Origin: Thermovirga lienii DSM 17291
GTDB lineage: Bacteria; Synergistota; Synergistia; Synergistales; Thermovirgaceae
Direction: 5' to 3'
Length of the DNA stretch: 64,000 nt
Assembly (NCBI GenBank): GCA_000233775.1
Contig: CP003096.1
Location: forward strand, 1,514,501 to 1,578,500
Part shown: in pieces, positions 53,685 through 62,075 of the stretch
Numbering within the stretch: position 1 is the first letter of the stretch
Layout: every line of letters begins with the position of its first letter
The notes under the pieces: generated by a model
What the model was told of the DNA's origin: nothing
The model's input: only the letters and a program-made list of their open reading frames with translations
Databases searched by the model: none
Program-made: the position numbers and the translations under genes

Positions 53685-53752
53685 CAGTTTGTTTTTTGTA
53701 TTCATTATACAAAAACAAACTGTTTGACACTCAGAATACTTAAGCTTATTAT
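53685..53752 (+). promoter_or_regulatory. Operator palindrome and promoter of the TRAP locus
   Basis: CAGTTTGTTTTTTGTA at 53685-53700 and TACAAAAACAAACTG at 53708-53722 form a 15-bp inverted repeat with one unpaired T and a 7-base centre. TTGACA (53724-53729), a 17-base spacer and TATTAT (53747-53752) follow directly. The repeat abuts the -35 box, so a bound FadR-type protein could control both directions. On the minus strand TATAAT (53709-53704) inside the repeat could be the regulator's own -10. Confidence 0.7.
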
Positions 53753-53865
53753 ACCATCATGTAAATATCCTACATTAGGATGTTGTGTTAATCCCTCTAG
53801 AAACAAGGCAGACTCATCTGTCTGAACAATTATTATATAACATTTAAATGTTAGGAGGGGTCATC

Positions 53866-54393
53866 TTGTTGGAAAGCTCTGGATACACAGGTTTTCTTGG
53901 ATGGGTAGAGAAAACCCAACGCTTTCTTTTGACTGTCTTAATGGTAGCCATAGCTGTTATGGTCTTCGCTCAGGTTATTTTGCGCTACGTCTTCAAAGCT
54001 CCTCTTATGGGCATCGAGGAGATGCTTCTTTTTCCTTCCGTTTGGCTTTACTTCATAGGAGCCATGAATGCTTCCCTTGAAAGAAGCCAAATAGTGGCTA
54101 GGGTCCTGGAGGTCTTCCTAAAGAAGGAAAAATCTGTCTATTTGGTAAGATCCATAGCCTCGGTCATATCCCTAATAGTTGCCATTTGGCTAACCTACTG
54201 GGGGTGGGATTTCCTCAAATATTCCTTGCGGGTTGGTAAGGTAAGTCCCACACTCTACATACCCACTATATACTCCGACGCAATGGTCTTCATAGCCCTC
54301 GTTGTAATTTCCTTTTACACCTTCCTGGAACTAGTTCACAACTTTGACCTCTTCAAAAAAGCACAATCCTCTGAAAGGAGAATCCTATCATGA
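53866..54393 (+). CDS. TRAP transporter small membrane subunit (DctQ type)
   Basis: About 175 residues, four membrane helices: FLLTVLMVAIAVMVFAQVILRYVFKAPLMGIEE is the family signature (helix 1, then R-Y-V-F), followed by LLFPSVWLYFIGAM. TTG start at 53866 after AGGAGGGG; an ATG at 53848 precedes the site. It ends in ATGA with the dctM start. With its partner damaged, it may no longer make a working transporter. Confidence 0.9.
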   Translation: MLESSGYTGFLGWVEKTQRFLLTVLMVAIAVMVFAQVILRYVFKAPLMGIEEMLLFPSVWLYFIGAMNASLERSQIVARVLEVFLKKEKSVYLVRSIASVISLIVAIWLTYWGWDFLKYSLRVGKVSPTLYIPTIYSDAMVFIALVVISFYTFLELVHNFDLFKKAQSSERRILS

Positions 54394-54624
54394 TGTCCAC
54401 CGTAATAATTTCTCTTCTGGTCGTTGTTGCGTGCCTCACTTTGGGTGTGCCTCTGCCCTTCTGTTTCGGAGGTGGCCTCATGGTGATGAGCATCTTGGGC
54501 GGAGCAACAATGAAAGGCATGATGCTTTGGGGACTTGGACAGATCACAAACCCTGTCCTTTTATGCGTTCCTCTTTTTATCTTTGCAGGAACCCTTATGA
54601 GTGAAAGCGGCATAGCAAAGTACT
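54390..54624 (+). pseudogene. dctM (TRAP large membrane subunit), only the first 78 codons remain
   Basis: MSTVIISLLVVVACLTLGVPLPF and NPVLLCVPLFIFAGTLMSESGIAKY are the normal start of DctM, a protein of about 430 residues with the transport path. After Tyr the frame enters an insertion sequence and stops at 54653. The missing 350 or so residues do not reappear on the other side of the element. Confidence 0.88.
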
Positions 54625-55773
54625 GTAAGGGGCCACAAATTGCTTCCGTTTAATTAGTTGAAGGAGATGGTGGGAGTCCCAGGAGATGTTTTGAGCTCCC
54701 ACCATTTTTAGTATAAAGGTGTTTACTTTGTCCAAGAGTATAGGGGGTATGGAAGTAGCGGCTTTAGAACTGACTAGTGAGAGTTCAAATATTTTTTCCT
54801 TTGGAGTTTTCCCGTTCATATCTCTGCCTCCATGAGATCGTTTTTGATTGTAATATTTTACCCAGCTTGCGGCAGAAGTCATAAAGACCTTTCGGGATGT
54901 TATGTGAGGTAGTGCAGGTATGTAGAATTCCTCATCATCGGTGCGATGACTTCGTTCCACAAAACCTTGGGCTTCTTTTTCTCCTTTTGGTATGGAGAGG
55001 AGAGTAACGCCTAAGGGTTCTAGGAATTTTTCCTGCAATATTTTTCTTTTTCTGCTTTCTTCAGATCCGCCGAATTCGCTCCCGTTGTCAGTTTGGAAGA
55101 ACATTCTATGTCTGATGCCCAAAGCCCGCATGAGGAAGGCGATGTAAAGTATGAAGGAGAAGCCATTTGCGAAAGAGCATTCATCGGAGAAGCATAAGAT
55201 TCTCATTCTTGTTTTGATATCGATAGCGGTAAATTGGTATTTGGGAAGCCTGTATTTAAACAGGGCAGCATATGCTTTTGGTGGGAGAGTCTTTGCGTCT
55301 GCTATATGTTTTGAATCGATCTGGAAGTATTGTAGGGCTTCCCAGTGGTTTAGGTTGGCATAGTAGCGTTTATTTCCGTTTCTAGAACGTACTTTTTTAG
55401 TTTTAACGTTGTTTCTGCGTAAGATGTTTCTGATGGTGTAGGAAGATATATTCAGATTGAGGGTTCTTTTCAGCTCTCTTGCAAGTCTTCTAGGACCCAT
55501 GTTGGTTTTCTGTTGAGTTTCAATAACCAAAGCTTCGATGTGAGGTTTAGTTCTTTTTGGATGAGGGGATCTGGGACCTTTTTTGTGCAATAATTCTTTG
55601 GCAGATAGGCCATCTTTTTTCCGTTTCATCAATGTTCTAACCCATCTTTCAGTAATTCCCATGATGTTAGCTATTTCTTTGGCTGTTTTACCTTTTTCTA
55701 TCAAGTCGCATATAACTTCCATAGGGGCTTTGGGATTCCCTGATTCCTTTAGTCGCTGGTATAATGAAGTCAT
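54595..55773 (-). CDS. IS481-like DDE transposase
   Basis: 392 codons are open. An N-terminal helix-turn-helix (about 25-60; TAKEIANIMGITERWVRTLMKR) and a second one (about 85-125) precede the rve integrase core: first Asp in YFQIDSKHIAD, second in FFQTDNGSEFGGS, Glu in QGFVERSHRTDDEEFY. The last residues (about 10 codons, beyond 54625) come from flanking dctM sequence, so the native stop was altered by the deletion or lies upstream of it. IS481 is my best family guess; related groups share this core. Confidence 0.88.
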   Translation of the reverse strand: MTSLYQRLKESGNPKAPMEVICDLIEKGKTAKEIANIMGITERWVRTLMKRKKDGLSAKELLHKKGPRSPHPKRTKPHIEALVIETQQKTNMGPRRLARELKRTLNLNISSYTIRNILRRNNVKTKKVRSRNGNKRYYANLNHWEALQYFQIDSKHIADAKTLPPKAYAALFKYRLPKYQFTAIDIKTRMRILCFSDECSFANGFSFILYIAFLMRALGIRHRMFFQTDNGSEFGGSEESRKRKILQEKFLEPLGVTLLSIPKGEKEAQGFVERSHRTDDEEFYIPALPHITSRKVFMTSAASWVKYYNQKRSHGGRDMNGKTPKEKIFELSLVSSKAATSIPPILLDKVNTFILKMVGAQNISWDSHHLLQLIKRKQFVAPYSTLLCRFHS

Positions 55774-55869
55774 GGCGGGTTACCTCCTTTTTCCTTTGTT
55801 TTGGTTGTTGTTGCAGCACCAGTATAAAGGAGAGGTACCCGCCTTTTCCATTATCTCTTTCACTTTACC
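54625..55869 (-). mobile_element. Insertion sequence with IS481-like transposase (about 1245 bp)
   Basis: Ends are placed where dctM coding stops making sense (54624) and where dehydrogenase coding resumes (55870). The two ends share a weak inverted repeat: GTAAGGGGCCACAAAT at 54625 and, on the minus strand, GTAAAGTGAAAGAGAT from 55868. No target duplication is visible, in keeping with a deletion of flanking DNA. Boundaries are good to a few bases. The region between 54654 and 54710 holds a hairpin (ATGGTGGGAG with CTCCCACCAT). Confidence 0.75.
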
Positions 55870-56535
55870 AAAGTAGACGGAACGAAATATAGGCTCATCT
55901 ACAAATCTATAGCCGTATCCGCTTTCCCTGGAGAGAGAACTAATGCCATGATTAACGATATACAGGAGTACTTCCCTATACCCCTCAGGGCTGCAAAAAA
56001 CGTACTGGAGATAGGCTTCTCAAACATGAACATGATAGTCCACCCAACCACCGTGCTGCTTAACGCTGGAAGGATAGAGTCCACTGGCGGCGATTTCCGA
56101 TTTTATACCGATGGAGTTACGCCCTCCGTTGGCAAGCTTCAAGAGCTCATGGATAAAGAGAGGCTGCAGATAGCAAGAGCTTATGGACTTAACCTCCTTT
56201 CTGCGATTGAGTGGATAAAAACAGCTTACCCTGTTGAAGGAGAAAGCATATATGAACTTCTAGCTAAAAATCCCGTATACGCAGGACACGGCTCCGACGC
56301 CCCTAAAGAAATTAGACATAGGTACCTCACAGAAGACATACCTAACTTGCTGGTGCCGCTAGCCGACTTTGCAGAAACCGCCAACGTAGAGACTCCCATA
56401 ATAGACAGCATCATAACCTTATGCTCAGCCCTACTGGACGAACCATTCAAAGAAACGGGAAGGAATCTTAAAAAATTGGGCCTTGACGGATTGGAGGTGA
56501 AAGACCTGATACGGTACATCGAAAAGGGTTACTAA
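55870..56535 (+). pseudogene. Octopine/opine-dehydrogenase-family gene, N-terminal third missing
   Basis: An open frame of 221 codons begins right at the element (KVDGTKYRLIYKS) and passes through MINDIQEYFPIPLRAAKNVLEI to the end. It aligns throughout with residues from about 148 onward of the intact enzyme at 57701-58786: HPTTVLLNAGRIESTGG against HPFPVLLNYGEIEKNG, YTDGVTPSVGKLQELMDKER against YIDGITPIISEKMHKLDEER. About 145 residues with the NAD-binding fold are lost. A short protein could start at ATG 55948 but would lack a cofactor site. Confidence 0.87.
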
Positions 56536-56582
56536 AGTAACAGATAAGCTAAACCATGGAAAGAGAAAGGAGAGAAAACAAA

Positions 56583-57587
56583 ATGAGAAAAGCCATATGG
56601 TTAATTGTAGCACTGGCCTTTATCCTCGGGGCCTCAGCAGGAGCGGCTCTGGCAGCGCCTAAGTACGTGTGGAAACTATCCCACGTTCGCCCACAGGGAA
56701 CAACTATTGACAAAGATGTACATTGGTTCGCTGATAAGGTCTTTGAAGATTCAAAAGGTCAAATTAAGATAGAAATATACCCCGCCAGCCAATTGGGTGA
56801 CTACACCGTCGTTCACGAAAGGATAAGCGTCGGCGCCATAGAGATGGCCTGCCAGCCTCCTGGAGTTGCAGCCGATAGGAGAATCCAGATATTGAATCTA
56901 CCCTATATGGTTGCGACATGGGAGCAGGCAAAGAAAGTTTACGCCTCTGGAAGCCCTCTTATGAACACTGCTGCAGAGCTTTTCGCAAAGCAGGACATAA
57001 AGTATCTTGCCGCTTATCCCGTTTACTTTGGCGGCATCGCCCTCAATGTTGAGCCAGTAGCGCCCGGAGATCCCGACGTTAAGAAAGGCATAAAGGTTCG
57101 TGTTCCTCCACTCAAATCCTTCCAGCTTCTGGCCAACGCCATGGGATACCAGGCTACGCCTATACCCTTCTCCGAAGCGTTCACTGCTATCCAGACCGGC
57201 ATAGTGGATGGAATAATCGGCTCCGGTGCTGAAGGATACTACGCCAACTTCAGAGACGTAATAAAATACTACATACCTGCTAACACCCACTTTGAACAGT
57301 GGTATCTGTACATGAACATGGAAGCATTCAACAAACTCCCCAAGGATCTACAGGAAGTAGTGCTCAACGCCGCTAAAGAATTTGAAGCCAGAAGAATGGT
57401 ACAGGCTGAAAAGGATCAGGCCGCCAACGAGCAGCGCCTAGCAGACTACGGCATCACCATAGTTCCCCTCTCTGACGAGGAATTGAACAACATCGCAAAG
57501 AAAGTAAGAGCCGAAGTGTGGCCCGAGATAAAGAAGGACCTCGGCGAGGAGTGGGCTGACAGCGTTCTCAAAAATATCGTCGAGTAA
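56583..57587 (+). CDS. TRAP transporter periplasmic binding protein (DctP type)
   Basis: 334 residues from ATG 56583 (AAAGGAGAG upstream), with a signal peptide (IWLIVALAFILGASAGAALA, cleavage about residue 25). The DctP fold is clear: KLSHVRPQGTTIDKDVHWFADKV, GQIKIEIYPASQLGD, GIKVRVPPLKSFQLLANAMG with the ligand-binding Arg, PFSEAFTAIQTGIVDGI. The Arg suggests a carboxylate ligand. The neighbouring dehydrogenases point to an opine or a 2-oxo/amino acid, by inference. Confidence 0.93.
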   Translation: MRKAIWLIVALAFILGASAGAALAAPKYVWKLSHVRPQGTTIDKDVHWFADKVFEDSKGQIKIEIYPASQLGDYTVVHERISVGAIEMACQPPGVAADRRIQILNLPYMVATWEQAKKVYASGSPLMNTAAELFAKQDIKYLAAYPVYFGGIALNVEPVAPGDPDVKKGIKVRVPPLKSFQLLANAMGYQATPIPFSEAFTAIQTGIVDGIIGSGAEGYYANFRDVIKYYIPANTHFEQWYLYMNMEAFNKLPKDLQEVVLNAAKEFEARRMVQAEKDQAANEQRLADYGITIVPLSDEELNNIAKKVRAEVWPEIKKDLGEEWADSVLKNIVE

Positions 57588-57592
57588 GCTTC

Positions 57593-57629
57593 AATATTTC
57601 CCTGGGAAGCATCTTCCCAGGGAAATATT
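57593..57629 (+). terminator. Long hairpin between dctP and the dehydrogenase gene
   Basis: 17-bp perfect stem, 57593-57609 with 57613-57629 (AATATTTCCCTGGGAAG), 3-base loop, followed by TTTAA. It ends the dctP message or sets a step in expression before the next gene, as is common after binding-protein genes. Confidence 0.78.
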
Positions 57630-57700
57630 TTAACCATGCCAATTGTGGGATATTAGTATCATGGTATTTAGTATTTATCTAAGGAAGGAGGACATCCACC

Positions 57701-58786
57701 TTGAAGTTCGCCGTTTTAGGTAGTGGAAATGGAGCAAGAGCATGGTGTGCCCAGATTGCAGCGAAAAATTACCCCGTAATAATGTGGGAGCCCCTGGAGG
57801 AAACTGAGGATTTCAAAAAAATAAGAGAAGAAAAGGAAATGTTCCTCGAAGGCGATATAAATGTTGGTGGTAAACTCCTCGGAGCCACCATGGACATTGC
57901 CGAAGCAGTGAAAGGAGCTTCCTTCATTCTGGTGATAGTTCCTTCGTTTGCCCATGAGCCTATTTTCAAGAAAATGATCCCCTATTTGGAGGACGGCCAA
58001 AACATAGTAATCGTTCCAGGTAACTTCGGCGGCCTAAGGCTCAGGAAGATGATGAAAGAGGCCGGTATAGAAAAGAATATAACCATTTCTGAGACCGCCT
58101 CCATGCCCTATGCTTGCAGGATAGACACATACAACAAGGTAATGGTTTACAAGAAGAAGTTCTCCATGAAGATGGGGACCTCACCAAGCAGCAAGAACGA
58201 AGAGATCCTCGCAGTGATGAACGACATATTTGATGGATATGTAAAATACCTACCTGCTGAAAACCTGTTGGAGGTGGATTTCGACAACATTAACTACACC
58301 CTGCACCCCTTCCCCGTCCTACTTAACTACGGAGAAATAGAGAAGAACGGAAAAACCTTCCGCCATTACATTGACGGCATCACTCCAATCATCTCCGAAA
58401 AAATGCACAAGCTGGACGAAGAAAGAATAATGGCAGGTAAGGCCTTAGGTCTCAACCTTCAGGATTGTCTTTCTCAACTTAAGATGTACTACGGAGACAA
58501 CGATGCAAAGACCATATATGAATACGTAAACAGTGACGAATCCCCTTACAAGGACCTGGTAGGACAAAGCGTATACGGCAGATACCTAACAGAGGACGTG
58601 CCTGGGGTCATAGTTCCAATACTGCTTTTGGCCCAAAAAGCCGGGTTAGAACTTCCTGTGGCAGAGCTAGTTGTTAAACTTGCATCTTTCCTCCACGACA
58701 AAGATTACCTTGCTACTGGAACCACATTGGAGACCTTGGGCATAGAGGATCTTTCTATCCCTGAGATAATAAACCTGACCTCATAA
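57701..58786 (+). CDS. NAD(P)-dependent opine/octopine dehydrogenase-family enzyme
   Basis: 361 residues from a TTG at 57701 behind AAGGAGGAC. N-terminal Rossmann fold with VLGSGNGARAWCAQIA, then GASFILVIVPSFAHEPIF and SETASMPYACRI. The C-terminal NAD/NADP octopine/nopaline dehydrogenase domain has the catalytic His region NYTLHPFPVLLNYG and the substrate-site HYIDGITP. Family members condense, or cleave, an amino acid and a 2-oxo acid with NAD(P)H. A second, truncated paralogue lies upstream. Whether it makes or degrades opines is unknown; the TRAP genes favour degradation. Confidence 0.87.
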   Translation: MKFAVLGSGNGARAWCAQIAAKNYPVIMWEPLEETEDFKKIREEKEMFLEGDINVGGKLLGATMDIAEAVKGASFILVIVPSFAHEPIFKKMIPYLEDGQNIVIVPGNFGGLRLRKMMKEAGIEKNITISETASMPYACRIDTYNKVMVYKKKFSMKMGTSPSSKNEEILAVMNDIFDGYVKYLPAENLLEVDFDNINYTLHPFPVLLNYGEIEKNGKTFRHYIDGITPIISEKMHKLDEERIMAGKALGLNLQDCLSQLKMYYGDNDAKTIYEYVNSDESPYKDLVGQSVYGRYLTEDVPGVIVPILLLAQKAGLELPVAELVVKLASFLHDKDYLATGTTLETLGIEDLSIPEIINLTS

Positions 58787-58812
58787 CTAGCCCAATCCCT
58801 CCTTTTCCCGTT

Positions 58813-58846
58813 GGCCTCCGTGGGCAAGTAACCGCGGAGGCCTTTT
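58813..58846 (+). terminator. Intrinsic terminator of the dehydrogenase gene
   Basis: GGCCTCCG (58813-58820) pairs with CGGAGGCC (58835-58842), then TTTT. Confidence 0.8.
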
Positions 58847-58981
58847 CAGCCTAAACTTTTCTGCCATAATTCATCCTATCCATAATATTTACGGCAACAA
58901 GTCCCTTTGAGGATACAGAAAACATACGGATTTTAAATTTTTACCTTAATATATTTGCATATACGAGGGGAGGGATTATTT

Positions 58982-60169
58982 ATGAAAAGGGAGCAATCTT
59001 GGGACATGGGCACCCTGTCCGTATGGGGGGGAGAAAAACAGACGGCAAATGGAGAACCAACTCAGGTACCAGTAGTGCACAGCGTTTCCTTTGGCTACCA
59101 AGACGTAGACGAATGGTTAAAGGCAGCTTTAGGTTTAAGGGAGGGGCACATATACAGCAGGAACACAAATCCAACGGTGGAAATTCTGGAGGAGAAAATA
59201 CGAATCTTAGAAGGAGCCGAAAAGGCAACCAGCTTTTCAACGGGCATGGGTGCAATAAGCGGACTGCTTTTTGGTCTCCTCACCAAGGGGCAAAGGGTGG
59301 TCAGTATCAGGGACACGTACGGAGGGACCAGTAAAATATTCATGGAGTTTTTCCCAAAGGCAGGCCTAGAAGCTGTGCTCTGCCCCACTACCGATTTTGA
59401 ACGAATCGAAGAAGAAATAGAAAAGGGATGCGACCTACTCTACTTGGAAACACCCACAAATCCAACGATGAAAATCGTGGACATCAAGAGGCTATCAGAA
59501 AAAGCCAAGGCAAAAGGAGCTATAGTTGCTTGTGACAATACCTTTGCCACGCCCATAAACCAAAATCCTCTGTTACTAGGGACCGATTTGGTCGTACATA
59601 GTGCAACCAAATACCTTGGCGGACACGCAGATGCCTTAGGCGGATTGGTCTGTGGCAAAAAGGAGTTGATAGATAAAATTTTCCATTACAAAGAGATAAC
59701 CGGAGCTACCCTTCACCCCATGTCGGCATATCTTATCTTAAGAGGCATGAAGACCCTGGAGCTGAGGGTAAAAAGGCAAAACGAAAACGCCATGGCTATA
59801 GCAAAATTCCTGGAAAAACACCCGAAGGTAGAAAAAGTTTTCTACCCAGGGCTTGAGTCCCACGAAGGATACGAAATAGCCAAACGTCAAATGAAAGGTT
59901 ACGGCGGAATGCTGAGCTTTACCCTTATTGGCGATTCCTTTGAAACCGTAAAGAGGTTCTTGCCCAAATTGAAGTTGGCTCACAAAGCTGCAAACCTGGG
60001 AGCCGTAGAGACCATAGCCGGAGTCCCAGCTACGACAAGCCACGTAGAATGCACTGCTGAAGAAAGAAAATCCCTCGGCATACCTGAAACCCTCATACGC
60101 TACTCCGTTGGTATCGAAAACTCAGAAGATCTCATAGCAGACCTTGATTCAGCTCTCAAAGAGGTCTAA
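58982..60169 (+). CDS. PLP enzyme of the cystathionine gamma-synthase / methionine gamma-lyase family
   Basis: 395 residues from ATG 58982 (GAGGGGAGGG upstream). Motifs: YSRNTNPTVEILEEKI (cofactor phosphate contact), SIRDTYGGTSKIF, YLETPTNPTMKIVDI, VACDNTFATPINQNPL, and the PLP lysine in VVHSATKYLGGHADALGG. The usual methionine gamma-lyase cysteine after LYG is not present (YGGT), so gamma-lyase activity on methionine is uncertain; cystathionine gamma-synthase, O-acetylhomoserine sulfhydrylase or another gamma/beta-lyase is possible. An Lrp gene follows. Confidence 0.9.
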   Translation: MKREQSWDMGTLSVWGGEKQTANGEPTQVPVVHSVSFGYQDVDEWLKAALGLREGHIYSRNTNPTVEILEEKIRILEGAEKATSFSTGMGAISGLLFGLLTKGQRVVSIRDTYGGTSKIFMEFFPKAGLEAVLCPTTDFERIEEEIEKGCDLLYLETPTNPTMKIVDIKRLSEKAKAKGAIVACDNTFATPINQNPLLLGTDLVVHSATKYLGGHADALGGLVCGKKELIDKIFHYKEITGATLHPMSAYLILRGMKTLELRVKRQNENAMAIAKFLEKHPKVEKVFYPGLESHEGYEIAKRQMKGYGGMLSFTLIGDSFETVKRFLPKLKLAHKAANLGAVETIAGVPATTSHVECTAEERKSLGIPETLIRYSVGIENSEDLIADLDSALKEV

Positions 60170-60270
60170 AATCATGGTAACCTTTGGAAGGCCCATCATA
60201 AGCAAACAGGGCCTTCCAAATTTTATTCCATATCACTTCACATTTTATATCCAGCCAAATGGAGGTAACC

Positions 60271-60732
60271 ATGGGAAGGAAAAAGAACTCATCGACAAGC
60301 ATCATAGATGACATAAACAAAAAGATCATCAAGATACTGCACAAGGACGCCAAAGCCTCCCTAAAAGAAATAGGAGCAGAAGTAGGTCTCTCTTGTTCCA
60401 GCGTCGGAGAAAGGATAAAGAAGCTGGAACAACTGGGGATAATAAGGGGATACTCTGCTTTGATCGATGAGGAGATGCTAGGATTTCCCATAATAGCCAT
60501 TATCGCTATGCAGTGTCATTCCCCACAGAAGGAAAAAGACCTGCTTCAAAAGCTCCCCTCAGAAAGTGCTGTAAGGCAGTTCTGGAACGTGACCGGTGAC
60601 ATAGACATATACATGGAAGCCGCCTTCCCATCCATGAAGGAGCTCAACGAATTTCTCCATAAGCTGTACGATTTTGGCAAGCCTTCCACTTCTATAGCCA
60701 TAAATAAACCCTGTAAAACATTTAGCCTGTAG
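60271..60732 (+). CDS. Lrp/AsnC-family regulator
   Basis: 153 residues from ATG 60271 (GGAGG upstream). Helix-turn-helix (about 10-60; DINKKIIKILHKDAKASLKEIGA, then SCSSVGERIKKLEQLGIIRGYSA) and the RAM ligand domain (IAIIAMQCHSPQKEKDLL and VTGDIDIYMEAAFPSMKELNEFL). Amino-acid-responsive regulator; adjacent PLP lyase and dehydrogenase genes are likely targets. Confidence 0.93.
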   Translation: MGRKKNSSTSIIDDINKKIIKILHKDAKASLKEIGAEVGLSCSSVGERIKKLEQLGIIRGYSALIDEEMLGFPIIAIIAMQCHSPQKEKDLLQKLPSESAVRQFWNVTGDIDIYMEAAFPSMKELNEFLHKLYDFGKPSTSIAINKPCKTFSL

Positions 60733-60741
60733 AACCCCAAA

Positions 60742-60780
60742 GGGCCGTTGGCAGAAGCTGCACGCCAACGGCCCTTTTTT
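60742..60780. terminator. Bidirectional terminator between lrp-like and tpx
   Basis: GGGCCGTTGGC (60742-60752) pairs with GCCAACGGCCC (60764-60774); A's before and T's after make it work on both strands. Confidence 0.88.
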
Positions 60781-60783
60781 GCA

Positions 60784-61302
60784 TTACTCCTTTACGAGAT
60801 CTCTTAAAGCTTTTATGGCATCCTCATAGTCAGGTTCATTGGTCTGTTCCTTAACGATTTGGACATACCTAACCACGTCGTTTTTGTCTACGATGAAGAT
60901 GGACCTAGCAAGAAGCCTGAGCTCCTTTATAAGCACTCCCCAGTTCTGGCCAAAGGAAGCTTCCCTGTGATCCGAAAGGACTTCTACATTCTTTATACCT
61001 TTTGCTGCACAAAATCTTTTGATGGCAAAAGGAAGGTCCATGGATATGTTCAAGACCACCACATCGTCAGGTTCCGAAGAGGCATCCTCGTTGAACCATT
61101 GAAGTTGTAAGTCACATACAGGCGTATCTAGCGAAGGCGTTACAGATATGACCTTGTATTTACCTTTGTACGAATCCAGCGTCCTTGTTTCCATATTTTC
61201 ATTTAACACCACAAAATCAGGCGCCTTATCGCCTTCCTTCAACTCATTCCCTACCAAAGTAAGTGGATTCCCTTTCATGGTTATGACACCTTTGCGCTCC
61301 AT
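60784..61302 (-). CDS. tpx: Thiol peroxidase (atypical 2-Cys peroxiredoxin)
   Basis: 172 residues from ATG 61302 (GGAGGTGA upstream). Reduces peroxides with electrons from thioredoxin. Peroxidatic Cys in TPSLDTPVCDLQ, resolving Cys in KRFCAAKGIKNV, and VLSDHREASFGQNWGVLI. Typical length and motif spacing for Tpx. Confidence 0.95.
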   Translation of the reverse strand: MERKGVITMKGNPLTLVGNELKEGDKAPDFVVLNENMETRTLDSYKGKYKVISVTPSLDTPVCDLQLQWFNEDASSEPDDVVVLNISMDLPFAIKRFCAAKGIKNVEVLSDHREASFGQNWGVLIKELRLLARSIFIVDKNDVVRYVQIVKEQTNEPDYEDAIKALRDLVKE

Positions 61303-61380
61303 AAAGCTCACCTCCGACAAATTAAATAAACATGCTCAGTTATTATAACATTTCTCTTTATCAATCTAATGCCATACATT

Positions 61381-62067
61381 CTATGGACCTGGGGCATACG
61401 CAGGAGAAGAGCTGAGAGAAACGAACAAATATAAAACAAACCAGGCTGCAAAAAACAAAAAAGCAAAATATGAACTAACTTTCCCAGAATCACGGGTCAA
61501 AAGAACACGATGGGCATTATGAACAGGTTCGCTTTTAGCTTTAAATAACGTCAACGTGCCTATTCCTATCAGGAGCCAAACGCTCCCTAAAAGGGCCCCT
61601 GCCAAAACGTCGCTAAAATAGTGAACACCCAAATATAAACGGCTAAAACCCACCAAAGAAACTATTCCCAACCAAAAAATGAATATTCCCGCCCTAAAGA
61701 GCGGATTTCTTATTTTTTGCAATAATAAAAAAAACACAAAACCGTAGAAGCATGCCGTATGAGATGTGTGACCGCTCGGGAAGGAATAGCCTAAGATGTC
61801 CGAGATCCCAAAGGGGCGTTGTCTTTTCACTAATTCTTTAACAAAAGCGGTGGAGACAGAACACCCCCCCATGGAGACAAGGAAAGAAAAAAATAGATCC
61901 TTTCTTTTTTCAATAATAAGATACAAAGCCACCAATATGGTTCCACATAAAATAATCTGCCAATTTCCCAGCAGGGTGATTTTGCTGAACAGCCCCATGC
62001 CCCAACTGTCCCTAATTTCCATCATTTTTATAGCAATGTAATGATCTAAGGAGACTACATATCCCAT
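61381..62067 (-). CDS. PAP2-family phosphatase, upstream region replaced by an IS
   Basis: 228 residues from the native ATG at 62067. Several membrane helices and the PAP2 triad: KELVKRQRP, SFPSGHTSHTACFYG and SRLYLGVHYFSDVLAG. Acts on lipid or undecaprenyl phosphates. The IS256 element sits directly in front: without it the start would be preceded by GGAGG seven bases upstream, in bases now at 63481-63486. At present the frame runs back into the IS (possible start 62133, adding MHKTITRDQNKF...), so expression may be lost or altered. Confidence 0.85.
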   Translation of the reverse strand: MGYVVSLDHYIAIKMMEIRDSWGMGLFSKITLLGNWQIILCGTILVALYLIIEKRKDLFFSFLVSMGGCSVSTAFVKELVKRQRPFGISDILGYSFPSGHTSHTACFYGFVFFLLLQKIRNPLFRAGIFIFWLGIVSLVGFSRLYLGVHYFSDVLAGALLGSVWLLIGIGTLTLFKAKSEPVHNAHRVLLTRDSGKVSSYFAFLFFAAWFVLYLFVSLSSSPAYAPGP

Positions 62068-62075
62068 TAGCAACC

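Noticed and set aside
58982-60169. Firm assignment as methionine gamma-lyase
   Set aside because: The cysteine typical of methionine gamma-lyases after LYG is replaced (YGGT), so only the broader family can be named.
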